DNA of 64,000 nucleotides from Saccharum officinarum (taxonomy: Eukaryota; Streptophyta; Magnoliopsida; Poales; Poaceae). The DNA lies in NCBI GenBank assembly GCA_020631735.1, contig CM036167.1, positions 2,856,988-2,920,987 on the forward strand, read 5' to 3'. Below, one piece after another: positions 1 to 10,704 of this stretch. The notes below the pieces were generated by a model. It made no database searches. It saw only the letters and a program-made list of their open reading frames with translations, and had not been told where the DNA came from. Position 1 is the first letter of the stretch; each line of letters begins with the position of its first letter. The position numbers and the translations under genes were made by a program.

Positions 1-52
1 TGGTAATAAAATATGCCAACTAAATTTCCTCACGGTGTTCTAACCAGAGTTA

Positions 53-389
53 GCTATTTTCTTGTTTTAAGACTATGCATATAATTCATTTCAACACTTG
101 TTGGGTACGATGGTATCCACACTTTTTTTGTATTATTTGACAAAATTTTGGATGGGTACCCAAAAGGAGGATTTAGAGGATTTCAAGGAGTTCTAGGCAT
201 ACCTATTTTCACAGTCAGTTGCTATTTTCTTGTTTTAAGACTATGCATATAATTCATTTCAACACTTGTTGGGTACGATGGTATCCACACTTTTTTTTGT
301 ATTATTTGACAAAATTTTGGATGGGTACCCAAAAGGAGGATTTAGAGGATTTCAAGGAGTTCTAGGCATACCTATTTTCACAGTCAGTT
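53..389. repeat. Tandem duplication, 168-bp unit, two copies
   Basis: The unit beginning GCTATTTTCTTGTTTTAAG at 53 is repeated from 221. The two copies are almost identical; the second has one extra T in its T-run near 292. The unit contains no open frame of note. The near identity points to a recent local duplication or a collapsed tandem array at the edge of the window. Confidence 0.9.
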
Positions 390-476
390 GCCGGTGGAGG
401 ATTTGGTTGTTCGGCTGCGAGTTATATTTATGACGTTTGTGTTCATTTATGTTACATGTTTTTTTGAAACGATTTA

Positions 477-706
477 GGCCCCGTTTGGTTTGAAGGAGTT
501 AAAGTTTAACTCCCATCACATCAATGTTCTCTCAAATGTATGGAGTACTAAATGTAGACTAATTGCATGCATGTCGGCACATATTAGGAGTAATTTACGA
601 GACGAATCTATTAAGCCTAATTAGTCCAAGATTGAAAAAATTTTATCAAATAAGACGAAACTGCTACAATGTTTGTTAAACTTTAACATCCAAACCAAAC
701 GGGACC
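477..706. mobile_element. Tourist-like (PIF/Harbinger) MITE
   Basis: This is a 230-bp element with 16-bp terminal inverted repeats: GGCCCCGTTTGGTTTG on the left, and GGTCCCGTTTGGTTTG when the right end is read inward, with one mismatch. A TTA target duplication lies on both sides (474-476 and 707-709). A 3-bp TTA/TAA duplication with this G-rich end is the hallmark of Tourist elements mobilised by PIF/Harbinger transposases. It has no coding capacity. Confidence 0.92.
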
Positions 707-1357
707 TTATGTTACATGTTTAGAGTCAACATTGTAATAATTGAAGTCTTCAATAGTCTTGTTGTTACACATCGTTTCTATGATTCACTAATATTACCAT
801 TATATGTATGTAAGCTAGTCCGGGTGCACATATATAAATATATAATATGCATTTGGTTAGTTCTTAAAATCCCGTGTGACGAGCTAAGACGTAGGTTCTT
901 TGCCAAAACATTGCTGCACCAAACGATCTTAATGACAAATCTATATCTATACCTAATATTTAAAAGAAAAAATTTCTGTAGTTTTTTTTAGGTTTCCGCC
1001 CCTTTTCTGTCTGCCGTTTCTGTCCGGTCGTCCAGCTTCCTCCCCGTATCTGTCTGCCTCCCCTCTCCACGTATCCGCTCAAAATTTCAGCCTCTTTTTT
1101 GGTCTGGATTTTTTTTGTCTGGCCTCATCTATCTATATCTATCTAATCTGAGGATCTGAGGTGCCGGTACGAGCTAGAGACAGATAAGGAGTCCATATGG
1201 AAAGATGACAAACAAACTAATCGAGACACATCAGGAGTCTATATGGAAAGATCACAAACAAACAAATCGAGTTCGAGACCCAATCAAGAAAGACAAGCTG
1301 AATACCAAATAGAACTAGTTCAAGTTACCACAGAACAAAATCGGCGTCACCACACAC
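707..1357. other. Intergenic stretch with a 46-bp tandem repeat
   Basis: I recognise no gene. The 91-residue open frame at 716-991 has no recognisable domain. A pyrimidine-rich tract runs from about 990 to 1120. Two diverged copies of a 46-bp unit (AGGAGTCYATATGGAAAGAT core) start at 1187 and 1233, just left of the copia insertion. Confidence 0.6.
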
Positions 1358-1362
1358 CAATA

Positions 1363-1814
1363 TGATAGAATTTAGGATCTTCTAGTAGAGTACCGAGATC
1401 GGGAACAAGATATAAACTGTGGAGTATATCTAGAAGTTTAGGGATTAGACCGTCATTGGAGGGAGCGGATCCGGAGGCGTCCATGGTGTTGATGTCACGG
1501 TGGAGTAGATCACGTCGTCCTTCGGGCCTCCACCGACGTTGACCGATGACAGTGGTGCGGGAGTAGAAGAGAGGTGGCGCGGTGGTGCTTCCCGACGCCA
1601 CAGCGCGATGCCAATCGGAGGCCTAGGGTTTGTAGAGTAGGTTTAGGGCACGACGAACCTTGGATCAAGTGCCTGTGGCCCCCACTCCTTTCTTTTTATA
1701 GCGCAGCGCGTCGGGGGCCCACCAACCATGGATCGGTTGGGCGCCCCCGATCAGGGCGCGATCCAGGGGGAACGAGGCCCTAGCCGTTGGACTGGGCCTG
1801 AGATCAATCCAACA
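1363..1814 (-). repeat. 3' LTR of the copia element
   Basis: This 452-bp repeat matches 7280-7729 and runs from TGATAG to CCAACA in plus orientation. On the minus strand a TATAAAA box lies at 1694-1700, matching the same site in the 5' LTR. Confidence 0.95.
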
Positions 1815-1825
1815 TTCTCCCCCTT
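1815..1825 (-). promoter_or_regulatory. Polypurine tract of the copia element
   Basis: On the minus strand the sequence directly before the 3' LTR reads AAGGGGGAGAA, the plus-strand DNA primer site expected of a copia element. Its abutment to the TGTTGG end fixes the LTR boundary. Confidence 0.9.
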
Positions 1826-1985
1826 GATCTCATCTCTGCTTTCTTGCTTTGTTAACCCACCCCATCATAAATCAGTGTATTGAGCATGTTTCATCTTAAC
1901 AGTTATTACCATTAGATTAGACAGCCACAGATACTTTTCTGTTCAGAGGTGAATTCTCGCCTTAGGCCCTCTAACTATCCAGGAA

Positions 1986-2459
1986 TCACAGGCTTTCCTT
2001 TAAACCCATGCCGGCTACGTGTTCTCTGAACACATTGGGCGGTAAGCCTTTCGTAAGCGGATCCGCTAACATCTTTTCTGTGCTCATATGTTCAAGACTT
2101 ATGACGTGATCCCGGATTTTATCCTTCACAACATAATATTTTATGTCAATGTGCTTGGCGGCATTGCTTGACTTATTGTTGTGAGCATACAACACTGCTG
2201 GCTCGTTATCACAATACAACTTTAGTGTTTTATCGATGCTGTCGACCACCTTTAAACTGGGTATAAATTTCTTAAGCCAATTCACCTGTCCTGATGCCTC
2301 ATAACAAGCAATAAACTCAGCATACATTGTGGACGATGCAGTGACTATTGTTTGTTTTGAGCTTTTCCATGATATGGCTCCTTGCGCGAGAGTGAATATA
2401 TATCCTGAGGTGGACTTTCTATCATCTCCCGCGTAATCAGAATCTGAATATCCTACTAT
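1986..2459 (-). pseudogene. Copia RNase H region
   Basis: This is the C-terminal part of the polyprotein. The final 113 residues (1986-2327) contain YCDNEPAV, the KHIDIKYYVV region and the tail LADPLTKGLPP typical of copia RNase H, ending at a normal stop. The preceding stretch (2328-2459) reads GYSDSDYAGD and the SWKSSKQ motif. It is separated from the reverse transcriptase by an in-frame TAA at about 2460, which one C to T change in a glutamine codon would explain. Confidence 0.88.
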
Positions 2460-3404
2460 TTATAGGTCATCAGATCTTCTGTAGATTAGCATGAGCCCTT
2501 TCATGCCTTGCAAATATCTTAAGACCTTCTTTACTAAATTCCAGTGTTCCATACCTGGATTACTTTGATATCTACCAAGCAGCCCAGTCACAAAAGCCAG
2601 GTCTGGGCGTGTGCACACTTGAGCATACTGTAAGCTTCCGACAGCTAAAGCGTATGAAATGGCTTGCATGCGATCGCGCTCGAACTTGCTCTTGGGACAT
2701 TGATGTTCCCCATACTTGTCACCTTTTACAATAGGAGCAGGTGATGGTCTACACTTATGCATATTGAATTTCTTCAATATTTTCTCTATATATGCCTCTT
2801 GGGATAATCCCAATACCCCTCGGTTTCTATCTCGGTGAATCTTTATGCCCAAGACAAAAGAAGCTTCACCTAAATCTTTCATATCAAAATTTGAGGACAA
2901 AAACCTTTTGGTTTCCTGCAGCAGGGTGACATCCCTACTTGCTAGTAGAATGTCATCTACATACAGTACTAGGAAAATATATTTCCCATTCTTAAACTTT
3001 GCATACACGCAATTGTCCTCAACATTCTCTTTAAACCCAAACTTCCTGATTGTCTTATCAAACTTCAAATACCATTGTCTGGATGCTTGCTTTAATCCAT
3101 AAATGGATTTCTTCAGGCGACAGCCCATTCTTTCTTTGCCTGTCACAGCAAAACCTTTCGGTTGTGCCATGTACACTCTTTCTTCTAGATCCCCATTGAG
3201 AAACGCTGTCTTCACATCCATCTGATGTAATTCTAGATCAAAATGTGCCACTAGGGCCATTATGATTCTAAAAGAGTCCTTGCTCGAGATGGGAGAGAAT
3301 GTTTCATTGTAATCTATCCCTTCTCGCTGAGTAAAACCTTTTGCTACCAGTCTTGCTTTATACCTTTCTATGTTCCCTTTGGAGTCATGTTTCACTTTGT
3401 AGAC
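2460..3404 (-). pseudogene. Copia reverse transcriptase
   Basis: The frame reads ARLVAKGFTQREGIDY, then MDVKTAFLNGDLEE, YGLKQASRQWY and the catalytic YVDD (in VLYVDDILLAS), all landmarks of the copia polymerase in the correct order. It would copy the genomic RNA inside the virus-like particle. A TGA about 12 nt upstream of the frame's first Met falls where the family has tryptophan (CKWVYK), so a single G to A change has cut the polyprotein here. Confidence 0.92.
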
Positions 3405-4397
3405 TCATTTGCAGCCTACTGTTTTGGCTCTTTCAGGAATTTCCTCTAGGCCCCAAACTTTATTGGTACTCATGGACTTTAATTCATCTTCCATGGCTTC
3501 TTGCCACTTAGATGCTTCAGTGCTCCTCATGGCTTCTTTAAATGAGGTGGGTTCATCCTCCATCTGAACTTCTTCGCATTCATAGACTATGTAGTCATCT
3601 GGAATAGGAGACATTCTCGCTCTTTGAGGTCTGCCAGAAGGTTCTGCTACTGGCATTTCTTGTTCTTGAGGCTGATCTTGTTGGGGCTGCTGTTCATCGA
3701 CTATGGGTTCATTCGGCTCCTGAAAGACAGGTTCCGAATTAGTCATAGGCGAAATTACAGCAGGTGTTGTCACCACTTGCGTAGGTCCAACAACAACAGG
3801 CAGCGTGAAGTAGGGTTCTTGCACCATAGGAATGGGCACGAACACCCGCTTCTCTTCAAGGGTGATTTCTCGCGCTGTCTTGCTTCCCCTGATCATCTGA
3901 TCTTCTAGAAAACTAGCGTATCTTGTTTCCACAAACTTGGTATGTCTACCAGGGCAGTAAAAATGATAACCTTTCGACTTTTCTAGATAGCCAATAAAAT
4001 GGCAACTTACTGTTTTGGGGTCTAGCTTTTCTATGTTTGGGTTAAATACTTTTGCTTTAGCAGGGCTCCCCCAGACACGCAAATGGTTGACTGAGGGTTT
4101 CCTGCCGGTCCACAACTCATACGGTGTTTTAAGTACTGACTTGCTTGGAACTCTGTTGAGAATATGAATGGCGGTTTTTAAGGCCTCCATCCACAAACTC
4201 AGTGGCAGAGTGGAATAGCTCATCATGCTGCGCACCATATCCATTAGAGTACGGTTACGCCTTTCTGCTACTCCATTTTGCTGTGGGTCACCCGGCATTG
4301 AATACTGGGCTACTATGCCATTTTCCTGTAAGAACCTTGCAAAAGGTCTAGGAACTTGTCCATAAGGGGTATGTCGACCGTAGTACTCCCCCCCCAT
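3405..4397 (-). pseudogene. Copia integrase C-terminal half and linker
   Basis: This section carries the end of the integrase core ([20 protein letters not shown]), then the [18 protein letters not shown] region, then a Pro/Glu/Gln-rich linker leading to the polymerase. It is out of frame with the upstream protease/integrase section. The frame changes in a run of eight G (minus strand; C8 at 4388-4395) at DHGGEYYGR. The family motif is uninterrupted if the run loses or gains a base, so this is a mutation or a sequencing error, not a separate gene. Confidence 0.9.
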
Positions 4398-5379
4398 GGT
4401 CAGATCTTACTACTTTGATTTTTCTGTCTAGTTGATTTTCAACCTCAACCTTGAATATCTTAAACTTGTCTAAAGCTTCTGAACGTTCTTTGATTGGATA
4501 TATATATCCAAAACGAGAGTAGTCGTCTGTGAATATGATGAAGGAATCAAAACCATCCACAGATGTCACTGGAAAAGGTCCACAGATGTCTGTGTGGATC
4601 AATTCTAGTACTCCCGTGCTTCGCTTAGCGCCTTTCTTTATTTTCTTTACTAACTTGCCTTTAATGCAATCAACACATTGCTCTAACTCTGAGAGTTCTA
4701 GTGGTGGGAGTATTGATTCTTTAACTAAGCGTTCTATTCTCCCCCTCGAAATATGGCCTAAACGACAGTGCCATAATTTCGATGAGGAATCAATTCTTTT
4801 CCTTTTCTTGCTATCATCTGCGGGTATTGCATTCTCAGCATTATTACATTCAGCATTCACATTCTCAGACATAGATAATAAATAAAGTTTATCTTGTCGG
4901 AAAGCAAGACCCACACACTGATTATTTAACTGTAACTTACAGTTGTTCTTGCTGAAATGACAATCAAAACCATAGTCTGACAAACATGAAACTGAAATCA
5001 AATTTCTGGCTAAAGAGGGAATATAAAGAACATCATGCAACTCAAGTGTGAAACCACTAGCTAAATCTAGAGATAGATTTCCTATAGCTTGAACTTCAGC
5101 TTCAACACCAGTGGCCACCTTAATCTGTCTTTCTCCTCTTTGAAGGGTTCTCCCTCCATTAAATCCCTGCAAAGAGTTTGCAACATGAATAGTTGCACCT
5201 GAGTCAATCCACCATGTGGATCTAGCATAGCTTAGATATAAGGATTCATCAATAAAAGTTATAATGTCCTCACCCTTTACTAGGCAGTGTCTCATGAACT
5301 TGGGGCAGTCGTGCTTCCAATGCCCTGTCTCATTGCACCATCTGCAGCGATCTGAGTCCTCTTGCTTCTGCTGGTTGTC
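4348..5379 (-). pseudogene. Copia zinc knuckle, protease and integrase N-terminal part
   Basis: Reading from the upstream side: a CCHC zinc knuckle CRWCNETGHWKHDC (C-X2-C-X4-H-X4-C), the aspartic protease site WIDSGAT, then the integrase zinc-binding pattern (LWHCRLGHISRGRIERL, CVDCIKGK) and the first part of the DDE core ([32 protein letters not shown]). It shares a frame with the C-terminal part of gag, interrupted only by a TAA at 5380-5382 just before the knuckle. Confidence 0.92.
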
Positions 5380-6149
5380 TTATTTTGTCTGTGCTTTAGG
5401 GTGTGAAGAGCTTCCTCCCTTATTATGAGAGGTGGAGGCATCTGGAGCTTTCTTGTTATAGAATGGCTTCTTGTTCTTTCCTTTGACAAAGTTCACAGAA
5501 CCACCATTTGCATTCTTTAGCCTTTCTTCTTCTTGAACACACATAGCAATCACCTTCTCTAAATCCCAGTCTTCTGGTTGTGTGTTGTAGTTAACAACAA
5601 ATGTCTCATACTCTTTGGGAAGGGAGTTTAGAGCTAGGTGAATGATGAAACCATCTGTTAGGGGCATCTTTAACTTGTCTAACTTAGCTGCCATGGTGCT
5701 CATGCTCAGAATGTGTTCTCTCACACTCCCCCTGTGAACTTCATGTTAGTGAGTTTTTGGATCAGGGTGGAAGCATGAGCTTTGGTGGAACCAGTGAACT
5801 GATTCTTTACTTTCTCAAGGTATTCTTTTGCTGTGTCATATTCTGGGATGGCACCTCTTAAGCCCTCTGTGATGGTTTTCTTGATGACAATCTTGCACTT
5901 GCGGTTTGACTTTTCCCACTTGTACTTCTCAAGATCATACTTTGCTCTAACAGGAGCATAGTCTCGCTTCCGATTAGCAAAAGCTTCATCGGTCTTATTT
6001 TGGGCCCTTTCAGGCTCCTCTGGCTCAGTGGGCTTTGGCTCCTGAAGAGCCAAATCTATCTCAGCAAGTGCTAGAGCTGCATCAAGTTCTTCGCGCCACA
6101 GAACATAGTTCTGTCCCGTCAGCTTTGGGATTGCACTAATAAAGTACAT
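5380..6149 (-). pseudogene. Copia gag (capsid)
   Basis: Gag begins at an ATG at 6149 with FISAIPKLTGQNYVLWREEL, the typical N-terminal capsid motif, and continues to KAHASTLIQKLTNMKFTG. There the frame breaks in a run of five G near 5728. The next frame continues the same protein (REHILSMSTMAAKLDKLKM, LALNSLPKEYETFVVNYN), as expected of a UBN2-type Gag. It would assemble the cytoplasmic particle. Confidence 0.88.
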
Positions 6150-7279
6150 CGCATTGAGCGCTTGGTCTGAAATTAAACATAATAAAATAGTGAGGACATC
6201 AACATTAAATCTAGGAAAAAAATAATTGCATATCTTAATTTAACGTTGGTCAAAATCAAGATATACAAAAATTAACTCTGTACATAAATTCTATCACCGT
6301 TGGACAGAATAGAATAAATGCATAAAATATTAGAGCTTGCGCAGCGGAAAACTTTAATTAACTTGCTATTTCTCAGAAGCATAACTTGCTAACTTTGCTC
6401 TCTAAGTAATAAACACGTTGGTGCAATTAAATAGAGTTTAATAACTGGCAGAATAATTATTTAAATGCTTCTGAAAAAAAAGAAAATAAAAAATTTCACT
6501 GTGCTTTTCGGGTCACGGCCAACGATTCGGCCCACGGCCGCTTGCAGCCCAGCTCGGGCGTTTCTGGCCCAGCAACTCGCCTTTTTTCTGCTTCGACTGA
6601 TGGCGCGCAGCCCATTTATCACGAAAACGGCCCGCGCCCAAAGCTCGCTGAGGCGCGGATGCTGAGCAGGCCGCAACCTGGGCCTGCTCGCGCAAAGTGG
6701 CCCAGGGCACCCTCCCGCCTAGGCTGATTCCCGGTCCAGCAGCCACACGCCGTTGGATCTCATCCAACGGTGCTTCTTCGATTTCGGGTGATCAAAACCC
6801 TGTGTGCAGCCAGGCGGTGGAAAACCCTAGCTCATTTCTCACCGGCTTCTTCTCTCTCTTGTCCTGCTTCGCCTCTCACACTCCACCGAAGACGCAAGAG
6901 AGATAGGGCTCCCTACGGCGGCCGGAGAGGAGGACGGCGCCGTCCCGAAGCCCCTGGCCGGTGCGCGCGCTCTCTAATGGATGAGCGCGCCACCGTCTAG
7001 AGGTTTCGAGCGCGGTGCTCGAGCGTGGTGCCTCACTGGAAAAGGTTTCTCGGCCGTTCGTGGTGGTTCGAAAACTTTGGTGAGCCGGCGGCGGTGCGGG
7101 TAGGTTTCTCTGTTGCTTCTCCTGGCCGTTCTTTTGCTTCTAGGGTTAGGTTTCTATGTTCTTGCGCTGGCTAGGGTTAGGGTTTGAAAAGAAAATAAAA
7201 AAAAACCCCTTTCTTCATACTCGCTGTTCTTACTAGGTAGTTCCCGAGCCCGATCTACTACAAGATCGGTCGATACCAT
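6150..7279 (-). other. 5' leader of the copia element
   Basis: There are about 1.1 kb between the 5' LTR and gag. Most of it (about 6490-7140) is GC-rich and has no credible open frame. Just inside the LTR, the minus strand carries two telo-box-like runs (AAACCCTAACCCTA at 7172-7185 and AAACCTAACCCTA at 7141-7153). A TTTAATTTCAG precedes gag by 17 nt and would serve as a 3' splice site; I did not find a matching donor with confidence. Confidence 0.7.
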
Positions 7280-7729
7280 TGATAGAATTTAGGATCTTCT
7301 AGTAGAGTACCGAGATCGGGAACAAGATATAAACTGTGGAGTATATCTAGAAGTTTAGGGATTAGACCGTCATTGGAGGGAGCGGATCCAAAGGCGTCCA
7401 TGGTGTTGATGTCGCGGTGGAGTAGATCACGTCGTCCTTCGGGCCTCCACCGACGTTGTCTGATGACAGTGGTGCGGGAGTAGAAGAGAGGTGGCGCGGT
7501 GGTGCTTCCTGACACCACTGCGCGATGCCGATCGGAGGCCTAGGGTTTGTAGAGTAGGTTTAGGGCACGGCGAACCTTGGAAAGTGCCTGCAGCCCCCAC
7601 TCCTTTCTTTTTATAGTGCAGCGCGTCGGAGGCCCACCAACCATGGATCGGTTGGGCGCCCCCGATCAGGACGTGATCCAGGGGAAACGAGGCCCTAGCC
7701 GTTGGGTTGGGCCTGAGATCAATCCAACA
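7280..7729 (-). repeat. 5' LTR of the copia element
   Basis: This 450-bp LTR matches 1363-1814. A minus-strand TATAAAAA box (7608-7615) lies about 115 bp inside the LTR start, giving a short U3. The primer site TGGTATC follows directly after a single spacer base. Confidence 0.95.
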
Positions 7730-7734
7730 CAATA

Positions 7735-8217
7735 TCGAACCAATAAAGCCACCGCCGCCCGCACCCTTCTTCCCGGCTCGAGCCGCGCATCTGCCACCTC
7801 CTCTCCTAACCACGCGCGAAGAGGGACGGGGCAGGGTTGCGTGACAGCCGGCCGGTGCTTGGCTGGAGGCCGGCCGGGGCCGCCTGTGATCGGATCGGCG
7901 CGGCCGCCAGCGCTTTGATCGGCGCGGGCCGGGATATATATAAAAAAAATTAGGAAAAAATCGACATGCATCGGTATGATTTGGGCCTCGACACCAGCAG
8001 ACGCGGCAAGGGTCATGAACCATGAGAGCGCAGCGGTCCTGCAACGCTGAAGTTCCCGCGCACGCACCGGGCACCGGCGTGGAGCTGCTCGACGGAGCCG
8101 CGTGCAGCCTCAGTTGCGCGCGTGCTCCGGCGAGTGGGCCCGCACCAGTGCCGCCTCCACCCGCCGTTTCGCGCCGGCGCCGCCCCGCTCCTCCGACGGC
8201 TGCTCGTGAGGGTGTAA
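7735..8217. other. GC-rich interval between the two elements
   Basis: I recognise no gene. Open frames on both strands here are proline, arginine and alanine rich and are a product of the base composition. A short AT-rich stretch (GATATATATAAAAAAAATT near 7932) interrupts it. Confidence 0.5.
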
Positions 8218-8389
8218 GACCATCCGCACTCGTGGTACTCTAAAATCGTACTCTAAAAAGAATATTCTGTCCTAGTCACTCCTCTATATACAGTTTTTCC
8301 ACACTCATACATACTCTATCTCATCCTCTATATCAACTACCACTCCGTGGGTCCCACATGTCAGGAATTTATTTATCCATACGTCCTTG

Positions 8390-8760
8390 CCCTTTCCATT
8401 TTCTTCCTCCGATCTCGCAGTCATCATCGCAGCAGCGGGGCAGCGCCGCCGCCCACCGCGCCCTCGTCCGCTCCCTCCTGCTCCTCCCAGCACTCTGCCC
8501 CAGCAAGGACACCGCGCTCCTCCTCCGCGCCCGAGGTCGTCGCTCCGCGCGGCACCGGTAAGGACACGGCAGCGCTCCGGTCGCGCGACTGCGCGGGCGC
8601 GCCTCCACCGTGCGCGACCCCGCCGTGGCGCTGCCACCCGCTGGCTTCCAGCGGCCCTTTGTCCTCCTCCCCGCCCCAGGCCGTGGAGGTGTTCGCCGCC
8701 GAGAGCCCGCCAGGAGAAGGCCGCTGGCCGCTCAGAGCCGCCTGCCGCCGCCCGTTGAAT
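8390..8760 (+). other. GC-rich leader upstream of the transposase gene
   Basis: This tract lies between the left end of the Harbinger element and its transposase. Overlapping Pro/Ala/Arg frames on both strands do not look like real proteins. By position and by symmetry with the GC-rich exon at 13880-14390 it may be an untranslated first exon; that is inference. Confidence 0.4.
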
Positions 8761-9325
8761 CTATGTTAGTTTATTATTGCTCAGATGCACTCTCTCTTTA
8801 CCAACGAAGCCAATATGCAATCAACAGTTAGGATTATGCTTGGATCTCCACCCCACCGAAAATGAATGTCCATGATGATCTGTCCTGGCTAGAGGATTTG
8901 GATACGAATACGTTCATAAACTAAAGAAAACTAAATTTGAACTCCTCCAATTTTGTACTGCATCACAAAGTAGAGCGCTACACAACATTGTGCTTATGTG
9001 TGTATGAGGAAAACAAAAACATTCTGAATTGTTTCAAGGCAATTCTCTGATCATATTTTTATCTCAGTAAGTTATAGTTATTTAGTAACTTGATTACACT
9101 TACATAGGTTCAAGAAACAAGAAAGGATTTTGCATATGTAAACATCTTGTAACAATTGAATGGCATTTTGAATTGTTTACCTAATCTAAGTAGATAAGAT
9201 GAGAATGATGAGAATTGCTTCATATGTTTAGATTAGATAGAGAACAACCTCTTATCTTTCGTGCCTCATTTCCAAGGAAAAATGTGCTAAATTCAGTGAG
9301 ATGTACCTCATCTGTCAGCCACGCC

Positions 9326-10704
9326 ATGGATGCCTACTCGACCTCCTTTATGACACAATGGATGATAGAGGAGGAAGACGATGACACTATTTTCATGTGT
9401 GATGATGAGGAAGCGGAGGTCGCAACATACACCCAACTGGTTGAATCTGAGAGTTCTAGCAGGCGCCGTCGATCTGATGTGCCACCAAAGGTAATTCGAC
9501 CGAGGGACCTTCCTTCTAGTCACAGGAGGATCAAAGCCGACTACTTTGGTGCAACTCCAGTATATAGTGACAAACAGTTCCGTCGAAGGTAATGTTGAGT
9601 ACATTTGCAATATGGATCACTAATCACTCAATGTCATATGGTTGCTCATACCTAAACTTTTATTGCAGGTTCCGAATGCAGCGGCATTTATTCAAACGCA
9701 TTAAACAGGCGGTTAAAAATCATGATAACTATTTCAAAAAGAAGCCTGATGCCTGTGGCAAGGAAGGACTATCGGCTCTGCAGAAGTGTGTCGCTGCTAT
9801 ACGCATTCTCGCTTTTGGTGTCCCAGCAGATGCCGTTGATGAGTATGTGCGTATTGGTGAGTCAACTGCTCGACAATCTTTTCAACATTTCTGTCGGGCT
9901 GTCATCGAGGTTTTCGGGGATCATTACCTAAGGCCACCCAACGCTGCCGATGTAGCTAGGCTTCTTCAAGAGGGTGAGGAACGTGGGTTCCCGGGGATGC
10001 TAGGTAGCATTGACTGCATGCATTGGGAGTGGAAAAATTGCCCAACAGCTTGGAAGGGTTAGTTCACGGGCAGGGGTAAGCATCCAACAATGATCTTAGA
10101 GGCGGTTGCATCGCATGATCTATGGATTTGGCATGCTTACTTTGGCATGCCTGGTAGTAACAACGACATTAACGTCCTCCATAGATCCCCGGTATTCTCG
10201 GCTTACCTGAGGGGTCGTGCATCTCCTGTTTCATTTGAAGTCAATGGAAGGACGTATAACATGGGGTACTACCTTGTCGATGGGATTTACCCTGAGTGGG
10301 CGGGCTTTGTTAAGAGTATTCGTTACCCCATGGAGGTGAAGACCCAACACTTTGCCACCCAACAGGAAAGTGCACGCAAGGATATTGAATGTGCATTTGG
10401 TGTCCTACAATCTCGGTTTGCAGTGATCCGAGGACCCGCGTATGGTTGGGACCGTTCGCAGCTGAACGATATCATGATGACTTGCATAATTTTGCATAAC
10501 ATGATCATGGAGGATGAACAACACAATGCTGCTGATACTGATTTTCATGATATTGGAGATGTAGCAGTTCCATACAACAGCACTCCGGACCGTGCGGCAT
10601 TTGTTGCTGCACACCACAGGCTTCGTGACGAAAACACACACTATCAGCTACAATCTGATCTCATCGAGCACCACTGGATGAGGCGGGGATCTCAGCAGCA
10701 GTAA
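9326..10704 (+). pseudogene. PIF/Harbinger transposase (DDE_Tnp_4), one nonsense codon
   Basis: The gene encodes the nuclease that cuts and joins the transposon ends. Exon 1 (9326-9588) starts MDAYSTSFMTQW. The intron 9589-9668 has a GTAATG donor and a TTTATTGCAG acceptor. Exon 2 runs to the TAA at 10704. The acidic residues of the RNase H-fold site are visible: D in GSIDCMHW (codon 10012), D in GSNNDINVL (10165) and E in KDIECAFGVL (10387). The helix-turn-helix part RILAFGVPADAVDEYVRIGES precedes them. A TAG at 10060-10062 interrupts AWKG_FTGRGKHP, where relatives carry glutamine (CAG), so a single C to T change has inactivated it. Otherwise it is full length. Confidence 0.92.

Larger units (their letters stand above)
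1363..7729 (-). mobile_element. Ty1/copia LTR retrotransposon, complete but mutated
   Basis: The element is 6,367 bp and lies on the minus strand. It is bounded by LTRs of about 450 bp and a perfect 5-bp target duplication CAATA (1358-1362 and 7730-7734). The LTR starts TGTTGGATTGATCTC and ends CTATCA in element orientation. Next to the 5' LTR is a partial initiator-Met tRNA primer site (TGGTATC at 7272-7278), and next to the 3' LTR a polypurine tract. The order gag, protease, integrase, reverse transcriptase, RNase H is the copia order. The two LTRs differ at roughly 19 of 450 positions plus a 2-bp indel, so it is not a very recent insertion. At least three nonsense codons and two frameshifts make it non-autonomous now. 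Confidence 0.95.

Noticed and set aside
716..991. 91-codon frame after the Tourist MITE
   Set aside because: A/T-rich, no domain, and no promoter or leader context.
8022..8831. Several overlapping open frames of 70-140 codons in the GC-rich stretch
   Set aside because: Equally long frames occur on both strands, all rich in Pro, Ala and Arg, with no domain. They follow from base composition.
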